DNA of 63,562 bases, from positions 52,544 to 116,105 of the forward strand of contig NZ_AUCU01000019.1 of the NCBI RefSeq assembly GCF_000429925.1, read 5' to 3'. Made by a program: the position numbers and the translations under genes. Under the pieces are notes generated by a model. That model worked only from the letters and a program-made list of their open reading frames with translations. It did not search any database and had not been told where the DNA came from. The stretch's first letter is position 1. Each line of letters begins with the position of its first letter. Positions 56,479 to 63,562 of the stretch are shown piece after piece. Source of the DNA: Desulfatirhabdium butyrativorans DSM 18734 (lineage in GTDB: Bacteria; Desulfobacterota; Desulfobacteria; Desulfobacterales; Desulfatirhabdiaceae).

Positions 56479-56750
56479 GAATGATCGTTCCAGAAAAGAT
56501 GGGGAATCGCTTCCAATTCTACGGCGGGGAATAAACCGAAATTGTCTTCGATGTCAACCACGAAAAGGCTATGATGCGCTTCATTCCGATCTGCCGAAGG
56601 AAAAAAGGACAAAAGGATAGGGGACGGGTAGGGAGGAATCAGGTGTGGTTGGTACCGCGATATGGATGATCCTGCAAAAAGTCCAACAGGATCAGATACT
56701 TTCATACTGCATATCCGCGATCTGCTGGTCATTCTTACGACAGTTGAATA

Positions 56751-56794
56751 TCAGGAGTCAGGAGTCAGAAGTCAGAAGTCAGGAGTCAGAAGAA
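56751..56794. repeat. Heptanucleotide tandem repeat, locus 4 (opposite orientation)
   Basis: Six units of AGGAGTC/AGAAGTC are the reverse complement of the unit at loci 1-3. The array is in the gene-free stretch 56479-56982 together with the hairpin repeats at 56888. I see no gene in that stretch. Confidence 0.88.
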
Positions 56795-56887
56795 AGCGGA
56801 TGGCTCCCATTTTTTGTAGCTTGCTCCTGCGACTTTCATCCAACGGGGCGCTGTAGGTCCGGGTTTCAAACCCGGCCTGCTGCATTG

Positions 56888-56970
56888 GGGATTCCGGCGA
56901 AAGCCGGAATCCCGTTTGATCAGGTGGTTGAGACGATGATATGCTCTGGCTTCCGCCGGGATGACGAATC
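56888..56970. repeat. Hairpin repeat downstream of chemoreceptor gene
   Basis: GGGATTCCGGC (56888-56898), a GAAA tetraloop and GCCGGAATCCC (56903-56913) form a perfect 11-bp hairpin. A related degenerate sequence (GGCTTCCGCCGGGATGACGAA) follows at 56949-56969. It looks like a dispersed REP-like repeat and may terminate transcription from either side. Confidence 0.7.
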
Positions 56971-56982
56971 TTTCCGAAGGCA

Positions 56983-59154
56983 TCAGAATTTCTTGAGCTC
57001 TTCTTCATCAAACGGAATGAGCTCTTCCGGATGGATTTCTTTCTTGCCTTTCAGCGAAGTGGTTGCTGGAAGTCTCCGTTTGGAGCCCGGACTGGCAGGC
57101 AGCGCCTGCCTGGCGGTGCTGCGGCCTTTGGTTTTTCCGGATGAAGTCGGATGATGAGACGTTTGCTTATGCTGCTGTGCAGCCCCGGTGACCATGGTCA
57201 GCAGCTCCTGCACCATTGCCTTCATGTGTTCTGCCTGGGCTGTCAGTTCTTCACTTGCGCTTGCGCTTTCTTCGGCCGTTGCGGCCGTTTGCTGGGTCAC
57301 CTTGTCCATTTCGGAAACAGCGGAATTCACCTGGCCGATGCCCTGGGCCTGCTCCCGGGATGCCGCGGCGATCTCGCCGACCAACTCGGAAGCTCTGGAC
57401 GTGCTGGTGGCTACTTCGATGAACGCCGTGTTGGTTCGGGACACAATGTCGGAGCCGGTCTTCACTTTTTTCACGGTGCCTTCGATCAACTCCGCAGTCG
57501 ATTTGGCGGCTTGGGCGGCGCGCATGGCCAAATTGCGTACTTCATCCGCCACAACGGCAAACCCGGCCCCGGCTTCTCCCGCCCGGGCGGCCTCGACTGC
57601 CGCGTTCAGCGCGAGCAGATTCGTTTGGAATGCGATTTCGTCGATGGTTTTGATGATCTTGGATGTTTCGTCACTGGCCTGGGAAATTTCCTGCATGGAA
57701 TCGATCAGGGCGCGCATGGCCGCATTGGCTTCCTGAACGACAGCGCGGGTTTTTTCCATCAACCCGTTGGCCTCCTGGGCATTGTTGGCGTTTTGATTGG
57801 TCATGGCCGACATCTCCTCCAGCGATGCCGACGTTTCTTCGATGGATGCCGCCTGCTCGCTCGAACCTTGTGCCAACGACTGGCTGGCCGAGGACACTTC
57901 ACCTGCGGCGGAGGCCACTTCATCGGCTGCATCCCCAAGACCTGAGGAAAGCCGCTTCAAGGAACGGTTCAGCCGGGAGGTGACCAGCCAGGCGATCAGG
58001 ATTGTGGCCGCCAGAATGACGGCCATGCAGGCAATCTGCCAGTACAGGAATTTGCGGTTCTGGCTGTTCAGGGATGTTACCGATTCCTGCAGCTCGTCGA
58101 TATAGGTTCCTGCGCCGATCACCCAGTCCCAGGGTTCATAGTAGGTAACTGCCGCCACCTTCATCCGGGCCGTGGTTTCCCCCTGATTTTTCCATGGGTA
58201 ATACACGTAGTTACACTGGCCATTTTTGGCGGCCATGCCTTTTTCGACGATGTCATGGACAAAAAGTCTGCCTTCGCTGTCCTTGGCTTCCCAGATGTTT
58301 TCGCCATCCCGTTTGCCTTTGAGGGAAATGATATAATGCCCCTTCTGGTTTCCGGTTCCGCCGACGACATACACATAGCCGGTTTTGCCGACGGTGATAT
58401 TGTAAATGCTCTCCCGCAGTTCCTTGATCGATTCCATGGGAATGCCGACATAGAGCATGCCGATGACGCTCTTTCCGCCCGCATCGCGGATCGGCTCGTA
58501 AGCCGTGATGTACCAGGCATTCACGACGAATGCTCTGCCGATGTACGTATTGCCGTTCAATACGGTGGAGACGACCGGGTTCGGAGACCCATCCGGATTT
58601 TTCACCGGAATGTAGGTGCCGATGGCCCGGCTCCCATCCGATCCCTGGACATTCGTTGCCACCCGCAGCATGTCGCCTTCCGGGTTCATGCGCTGGAAAA
58701 TGGTGCACGTCCCGCCGACCAGGCTTTTGACGGCATCCACGACCGGAACGGCGCTGTCCATGGCAGTGTACTGGCCAAACCAGGTGTCGCCGGCCATCAG
58801 TTTGGGAAGGGTGATTTCTTTGGATTCCTTGCTGAACTGGTTGGTCGCTTTCCAGGTGACCGTTTCAGCGGAAAGAGCCGGGGTGCCGACACGATGGAGC
58901 AGATCCCTGGCGACAGCCAAATCCCCCCTGAGCTTGACATGCAGCAACTGGTCCTGGGTGTGAACCATGTTGTAGACGCCTTCTGCAATGCGTGCGGCCC
59001 CTTCCCGGGCCTGGTTCCCGAGTTGATCTTCGATAATCTTCGACGTTTCCCGATTACCGAAGACCAGCAGCCCAAGCACGACAGCAGTCAGAACGATCAC
59101 CCCACCCATACTCATCATCATTTGTTTGGTTTTAATGGTCATGACGGTTTTCAT
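56983..59154 (-). CDS. Methyl-accepting chemotaxis protein with Cache-type sensor
   Basis: The 723-residue receptor has a membrane helix at about 15-30, a periplasmic dCache-like region of about 340 residues ([71 protein letters not shown]), and a second helix near 380. The signalling domain has the hairpin tip [24 protein letters not shown]. After a linker of about 50 residues the protein ends in [13 protein letters not shown], a tail shared with the next receptor. No obvious HAMP domain is seen between helix and signalling region. Confidence 0.93.
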   Translation of the reverse strand: MKTVMTIKTKQMMMSMGGVIVLTAVVLGLLVFGNRETSKIIEDQLGNQAREGAARIAEGVYNMVHTQDQLLHVKLRGDLAVARDLLHRVGTPALSAETVTWKATNQFSKESKEITLPKLMAGDTWFGQYTAMDSAVPVVDAVKSLVGGTCTIFQRMNPEGDMLRVATNVQGSDGSRAIGTYIPVKNPDGSPNPVVSTVLNGNTYIGRAFVVNAWYITAYEPIRDAGGKSVIGMLYVGIPMESIKELRESIYNITVGKTGYVYVVGGTGNQKGHYIISLKGKRDGENIWEAKDSEGRLFVHDIVEKGMAAKNGQCNYVYYPWKNQGETTARMKVAAVTYYEPWDWVIGAGTYIDELQESVTSLNSQNRKFLYWQIACMAVILAATILIAWLVTSRLNRSLKRLSSGLGDAADEVASAAGEVSSASQSLAQGSSEQAASIEETSASLEEMSAMTNQNANNAQEANGLMEKTRAVVQEANAAMRALIDSMQEISQASDETSKIIKTIDEIAFQTNLLALNAAVEAARAGEAGAGFAVVADEVRNLAMRAAQAAKSTAELIEGTVKKVKTGSDIVSRTNTAFIEVATSTSRASELVGEIAAASREQAQGIGQVNSAVSEMDKVTQQTAATAEESASASEELTAQAEHMKAMVQELLTMVTGAAQQHKQTSHHPTSSGKTKGRSTARQALPASPGSKRRLPATTSLKGKKEIHPEELIPFDEEELKKF

Positions 59155-59515
59155 TTGAAGTACCTCCGTATAGAGGGTGCGCGGGGATGTCCGGGACGAT
59201 TTTCAGTATTCGTTCATCTAATCGAATCCTCGTGTTTATGCAATGACATTAAACGCTCATGATCCGTGCTCCGATCATCCCAGCCGATGAAAAATCCCTT
59301 TGGGGAGAAGGTGGGATGTGGGGATTTCCATTCAATCGATGTATCTGAAAAAACGCTGCCGGCGATAAACTTTACCAGATAGCGTATCGCCGGGTTATGC
59401 CAAGCGGCAGCGGGGGGTTGGCCAACGTTCTGAACAGGGTTTGGGAAAACGCTTTCCAGACAACCCCTGTTCAAATTCATCTCGATTTACTATCGTTATT
59501 AAAAATTCTTCAGCA

Positions 59516-61528
59516 TTAAAAATTCTTCAGCTCATCTTCTTCGAACGGAATCAACTCATCCGGTTTGACTTCTGTTTTTGTCGAAAGCCTTCTGGTTTCC
59601 CTTGTGTCGGGTTGTTGCCGGGCAAGAGCCTTGGTTGTAAGAGAAGGTTGTTGCAGGGATTCCCTGTCAGCCTTTTCGGATTTATCTTTGTGTTGAATGT
59701 TCCCGCGGACCATGAGCGCCAGCTCTTCCACCATGGCTTTCATCTGTTCGGCCTGTGCTGTCAGCTCTTCGCTGGCGCTGGCCGATTCTTCGGCGGTCGC
59801 AGCCGTCTGCTGGGTGACCTTGTCCATTTCGGTGACGGCGACGTTCACCTGACTGATGCCCTGAGCCTGCTCCTGGGAGGCCGACGCGATTTCCCCGACC
59901 AGCTCAGAGGCCTTGCCCGTGCTGCTGGCCACTTCCACAAACGCCGCATTGGTCCGGGATACGATTTCCGATCCGGTTTTCACCTTTTTCACCGTTCCCT
60001 CGATCAGGGCCGAGGTTGTCTTGGCGGCTTCGGCAGCGCGCATGGCCAGATTGCGCACTTCATCGGCCACCACCGCAAAACCGGCCCCTGCCTCACCGGC
60101 TCTTGCCGCCTCGACGGCCGCGTTCAGCGCGAGCAGATTCGTTTGGAATGCGATTTCATCGATGGTCTTGATAATCTTGGAAGTATCTTCGCTGGCCCGG
60201 GAGATTTCGTTCATGGAGCCGATCAGTTCCTGCATGGCCTGGTTGGCCTGGGCGACGACGCGGGAAGTGGCGCTCATCAGGGCATTGGCCTCCGAAGCGT
60301 TGTTTGCATTCTGATGGGTCATGGCGGACATTTCTTCAAGGGACGCGGACGTTTCTTCGATGGATGCAGCCTGCTCGCTCGATCCCTGGGCCAATGACTG
60401 GCTGGCGGAAGCGACCTGGCTGGCTGCGGAAGCGACTTCGTCAGCACCGTTGGATATGCCTTTCACGATCCGGGCAACGGGTTTGACGATGGATCGGGTC
60501 ATGAACCATCCCAGAACGATGGCGACGAGGACGCCGATAAGCGCGGAAGCGATGGATATCGTTTTGACGAGTGCGCCTCGGGACACGGCGCGTTGAGTGC
60601 TTGCTTCCCCTTCCTGCAGGTTGAAGCGCACGATCTGATCGATACGGTCGCTCATTTGCCGTTGCGTGCTCATTAAAGGCCCGAAGAGCAGTTTCTGACC
60701 ATCTTCGAATTTATTTCTCACTTCGTAGGCGAACCGGGCGATGATATCCAGATTGGAGAAAACGAATTTCATCGCCTGCGCCATTTCCTGCTCATACACG
60801 ACTTGCGCATACATCACGTCGGCATCCGAAATGTTCTCCTTTTTCATGGTGTTCTGGACTTTTTTGATGGCTTCATGAAACCGTCGATGGGGCTCCCGCA
60901 TGGCTTTGAGGGCGCTGGTGATATCCGGATTCGTCGATTTGAACTCTTCGATGAATTGGTTCAGGGGGCAGGTGGTTACATCATCGCCTCCTGTAAAATT
61001 CTGTTTGAAATACACGAGGTGGAATACCTGCTGAACCAGCTGGAAATGCTCTTTTTCGAACCGCTCGATCTGGGCGATGAATTCATTCGGGTCGGAAATG
61101 CCGTACTGGTCGATATCGTGATTGATCTGAACATACGCGGTTGCGGACTGAAGGAATGCCTTGCTTGCGTTTTGGAGCCCTTTCCAGAGTGCTTCTTCTT
61201 CGGCGACTTTGGGTAAAGCTGAATACCGGGCAAGCGCCTCTTCATAGGCTTTCAGGCCTTTTTGCCAGTTCTCGAACTGACGGTTTCTGTCCTGTGAGGG
61301 CAAGCCGGGTATCCCGAGTGTTCGCAGCGTACCCCGGATGTCTTGGATCTTGGCTTCCAGATCCATGGTCGATCGGAGACTCGGAATGGTATCGGCGGAA
61401 AGACCGGAGATCGATTGGTTGCTGGTGAAGGCGCTGTAAAAGCCGGTTGCACCCAGGGCAAGAATGATGATGGCCATGACCACGGAAAACAGAGTAAGCC
61501 TGGTTGCAAGTTTCATGGTTTTCGACAT
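59516..61528 (-). CDS. Methyl-accepting chemotaxis protein with helical-bundle sensor
   Basis: From the ATG at 61528 (GAGGAAAGGA ahead) the protein has 670 residues. A helix near residues 12-32 precedes a mostly helical periplasmic sensor (to about 300) that resembles a helical-bimodular or four-helix-bundle domain ([30 protein letters not shown]). A second helix follows near 325-345 ([19 protein letters not shown]). The signalling domain is nearly identical to that of the adjacent receptor, and the tail is [13 protein letters not shown]. The gap 59155-59515 between them shows no gene. Confidence 0.93.
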   Translation of the reverse strand: MSKTMKLATRLTLFSVVMAIIILALGATGFYSAFTSNQSISGLSADTIPSLRSTMDLEAKIQDIRGTLRTLGIPGLPSQDRNRQFENWQKGLKAYEEALARYSALPKVAEEEALWKGLQNASKAFLQSATAYVQINHDIDQYGISDPNEFIAQIERFEKEHFQLVQQVFHLVYFKQNFTGGDDVTTCPLNQFIEEFKSTNPDITSALKAMREPHRRFHEAIKKVQNTMKKENISDADVMYAQVVYEQEMAQAMKFVFSNLDIIARFAYEVRNKFEDGQKLLFGPLMSTQRQMSDRIDQIVRFNLQEGEASTQRAVSRGALVKTISIASALIGVLVAIVLGWFMTRSIVKPVARIVKGISNGADEVASAASQVASASQSLAQGSSEQAASIEETSASLEEMSAMTHQNANNASEANALMSATSRVVAQANQAMQELIGSMNEISRASEDTSKIIKTIDEIAFQTNLLALNAAVEAARAGEAGAGFAVVADEVRNLAMRAAEAAKTTSALIEGTVKKVKTGSEIVSRTNAAFVEVASSTGKASELVGEIASASQEQAQGISQVNVAVTEMDKVTQQTAATAEESASASEELTAQAEQMKAMVEELALMVRGNIQHKDKSEKADRESLQQPSLTTKALARQQPDTRETRRLSTKTEVKPDELIPFEEDELKNF

Positions 61529-61876
61529 GAGTCCTTTCCTCTCGTTCTTTGAATATCGTTGGTTAGAAAAATCTTTTCCTGGTTGATTCATCGGCAATTG
61601 TTCTGAAGACTTGAATTCGCGTCGTTTTGCAAAAAGCCGGCCTCAATATGGCAACCGATCCCGGATTCGGTGATTTGCATTGATTTTTCGTGAAGTTTCA
61701 TATTAAACACACACCGGAATCGTTCCGCCTCGCTTGGGCTATCCCTATCAAGAGGCGGTGGAGACCGCCATGAATATTGACGGCAAAAGAAAGACATTTT
61801 TCGTCACCTTCGGCATTTTTTGGGCATCATCCATCGTGACCGGCTCGGGGCCTCCAAATCGGGAAAGATCTATCCA

Positions 61877-62341
61877 ATGATTCGTAAAGCGACACTCCAG
61901 GATATTAAATCGATTTACAGCTTGCTTCAACATTATGGCGATCAGGGGGTGCTGCTGCCCAGACCATACAGCGAGCTCTACGATCATCTGCGGGATTTTT
62001 CGGTTTATGAAAATCCGGAAGACGGCCGCATCATCGGCTGCTGTGCGCTGCAATTCTGCTGGGAAGATCTGGCTGAAATCCGCTCCCTTGCCGTATCGCC
62101 GGATCATCTGCGAAAAAATATCGGCACCCAACTGGCCGAAGCAGCCATCGAAGAGGCCCGGAGCTATCGTATCCATCAGGTGTTTACGCTGACCTACCGC
62201 CCCGAGTTTTTCTCGACTCTTGGATTTGAACGGATCGATCGATCCTTTCTTCCGCTCAAGATCTGGAGTGGATGCCTGTTCTGCGTCAAGTTTCCGGATT
62301 GCGACGAAATCGCGATGATGAAGCGGCTCGGGTATTCCTAA
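61877..62341 (+). CDS. argA: Short GNAT-type N-acetylglutamate synthase-like protein
   Basis: From the ATG at 61877 (GGAAAG ahead) the protein has 154 residues and is a single GNAT domain. The acetyl-CoA loop is SLAVSPDHLRKNIGTQLAEAAIEEAR. The C-terminal stretch LPLKIWSGCLFCVKFPDCDEIAMM, with its Cys-x2-Cys...Cys, matches the GNAT half of short-form N-acetylglutamate synthases as I remember it. That activity would start arginine synthesis. There are no arg neighbours, so the substrate is inferred only from this motif. Confidence 0.75.
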   Translation: MIRKATLQDIKSIYSLLQHYGDQGVLLPRPYSELYDHLRDFSVYENPEDGRIIGCCALQFCWEDLAEIRSLAVSPDHLRKNIGTQLAEAAIEEARSYRIHQVFTLTYRPEFFSTLGFERIDRSFLPLKIWSGCLFCVKFPDCDEIAMMKRLGYS

Positions 62342-62572
62342 ATCCGGCTGACCGTTATTTCAAGTTTTTTCTTGAATATTCCCCTTGACATTCCAAAAGA
62401 AAATATGTTTTTGTTTCTCCATCATCTGTTGGAAACCTATTATGGGATTATCGCGCTGGAACCATCGACGGCGTTCATGGAATCCATTGGGAAGGGGATG
62501 AAACTGCAGAGACACACAGATACCTGCAGATAAGCTCCCGGTTTCTTCAGAACACAACCTGAAGGATGCTTT

Positions 62573-63193
62573 ATGCCCTCTCGTCTGCAAAAAGCCAAAC
62601 AAGACCCCGAATCCATGAAGGGTCGGATTCTGAAAACGGCCAGAAAACTCTTCGGCGATTACGGATACGATGCCACAACCACCCGACGGATCGCTAAAGA
62701 AGTCGGCATCGACATTTCGACCCTGTACTATCACTGGGGGGAGAAACAGGACCTCTACGAAGCCGTGATCCTCGACATCAACGACGAAATTCAGGAGCGA
62801 TTCCGGGAAATCGAGCGGCGGGTGAAAGGGCAGAGTCTCGATGTCCGGCTCGACATCGCCATCGACGTGATGGCCGATTACCTGTTCGAAAATCCCGAAG
62901 TCGCCAACCTCATGCTCCTCGGATATTTCAGTAAGGATCGTCACGGCATCACGCTCGACTCTCGCATGGCGGATCATATCGCATCCATTGCCGTTGCCAT
63001 GGGCCTGTCTCCGGACAAACAGAACGTTTCCGTTCAAGCCAAGGCGCGCATCATGGCCGTCTGGAATTCGGTGCTGAACTTCATTTCCGGTGAAAATTTC
63101 TTCCGCCCGATGATGAATGTGGATCATGAGGCCTACAGGCTGGTCGTCAAGGAAACCCTGAAATTCATTCTGGTGCCGGCGTTCGTGAAATAG
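62573..63193 (+). CDS. TetR/AcrR family transcriptional regulator
   Basis: The 206-residue protein has an N-terminal TetR helix-turn-helix (ILKTARKLFGDYGYDATTTRRIAKEVGIDISTLYYHWGEKQDLYEAVI, residues about 19-66) and a helical ligand-binding domain. GAAGGA precedes the ATG. Its target and ligand are unknown; no transport or fatty-acid gene is next to it inside the window. The 230-bp gap before it includes TTGACA near 62384, a possible promoter element. Confidence 0.93.
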   Translation: MPSRLQKAKQDPESMKGRILKTARKLFGDYGYDATTTRRIAKEVGIDISTLYYHWGEKQDLYEAVILDINDEIQERFREIERRVKGQSLDVRLDIAIDVMADYLFENPEVANLMLLGYFSKDRHGITLDSRMADHIASIAVAMGLSPDKQNVSVQAKARIMAVWNSVLNFISGENFFRPMMNVDHEAYRLVVKETLKFILVPAFVK

Positions 63194-63227
63194 GCAAAGA
63201 TTTCCCGCTGCAACCCAAACCCATAAG

Positions 63228-63292
63228 GTTTGATCTGACCGGGAAATAGAAAATGGAGCTCACAAGGCCTTGGTTCCGGTCAGAATCAAACC
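63228..63292. repeat. Spaced inverted repeat downstream of tetR gene
   Basis: GGTTTGATCTGACCGG (63228-63243) and CCGGTCAGAATCAAACC (63276-63292) are inverted copies with one extra base, 32 bp apart. The hairpin could terminate the regulator transcript, but there is no T-run. The stretch 63194-63441 shows no gene. Confidence 0.7.
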
Positions 63293-63441
63293 AATGTTCA
63301 AGGAGCCCGTGTTCAGAGGGGGCTGTTATAGGGGGATTGCTTTGGCACGGTCTTTGGGACAGGCCGAGGAAAGGCTTTTGATCGACGAAGCCATCGATGG
63401 TAGACGGCCCCAATTACGCTCGATGCGGTAAATTGGAGATA

Positions 63442-63562
63442 TCATTGTTGAGATTGATCCTGTCCAAAATGGTCGAGTATATATTTTTCATGTTCAAAGG
63501 CCGCAGCAATGGTATCCAACAAAATCTGTAGCATTTTGCGGCATAACCCTTTGATTGATGCA
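63442..63562 (-). CDS. Possible partial gene entering from the right edge
   Basis: A minus-strand frame is open from the window edge to a stop at 63442, giving at least 39 residues (CRKMLQILLDTIAAAFEHEKYILDHF and a Gln-rich end). The composition is helical and protein-like, so it may be the C-terminus of a gene beginning outside the window. It is too short to identify. Confidence 0.35.
   Translation of the reverse strand, partial: ASIKGLCRKMLQILLDTIAAAFEHEKYILDHFGQDQSQQ

Noticed and set aside
63165-63413. 82-residue minus-strand ORF after the tetR-family gene
   Set aside because: It overlaps the regulator's end and the inverted repeat and has no protein-like motif or ribosome site.

Overview
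The window looks like a chromosomal segment from a Gram-negative, anaerobic, sulfate-reducing Desulfobacterota (Desulfobacterales-like) bacterium. This is an inference from gene content: a Tat-exported periplasmic-type [NiFe] hydrogenase, two TauE/SafE-type transporters, a cytoplasmic molybdopterin/iron-sulfur oxidoreductase cluster, PAPS synthesis and recycling genes, an archaeal-type entry to the shikimate pathway, and intergenic heptamer repeats. I found no rRNA, tRNA, transposase, phage gene or CRISPR array.

Layout. 1-837: a glycosyltransferase-like gene cut by the left edge. 1386-5996: nitrogen control (glnD-glnB-glnA), closed by a strong terminator. 14740 back to 6146 (minus strand): a nine-gene run with a divergent receiver, a Cache-type histidine kinase, three stand-alone receivers, a TauE/SafE transporter, a membrane protein, a 74-residue protein and a PEP-synthase-like phosphotransferase; most joints overlap. 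15054-17865: phosphopantetheinyl transferase and an ADP-forming acyl-CoA synthetase. 18447-21116: [NiFe] hydrogenase. 21287-26744: thioesterase, Pal lipoprotein, a receiver/PP2C/ATPase switch protein, then APS kinase (with a degenerate ATP sulfurylase half) and CysQ. 33196 back to 26846: molybdopterin and Fe-S oxidoreductase subunits. 35207 back to 33296: second TauE/SafE plus a small membrane protein. 35800-39735: der, rarA, cinA. 39827-45462: an ABC ATPase and a 1624-residue fusion of a degenerate M28 peptidase with an FtsX-type permease. 45459-50927: the aromatic amino-acid operon. 51062-56478: CoA-transferase/GNAT protein and a small glycan cluster. 56983-61528: two chemoreceptors. 61877-63193: a short N-acetylglutamate synthase-like protein and a TetR regulator.

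The most striking element is ahead of the aromatic operon. A 31-codon leader peptide (45528-45623) has 11 aromatic residues (Phe, Tyr and Trp) among 12 consecutive codons. It is followed by two tandem intrinsic terminators. The RNA segments can pair in two mutually exclusive ways: 1:2, 3:4 and 5:6 (both terminators form) or 2:3 and 4:5 (both are destroyed). This is the geometry of ribosome-mediated attenuation, here apparently sensing all three aromatic amino acids and controlling a five-gene overlapping operon that starts with ADH synthase and DHQ synthase II.

The window also carries a family of five imperfect inverted-repeat elements of about 85-125 bp (termini GTGCCTGAACG/CGTTCAGGCAC), one of which supplies the aroA stop codon, and several 7-, 6- and 9-bp tandem repeats between genes. 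All functional statements rest on reading the translated sequence; no database search or folding program was run.
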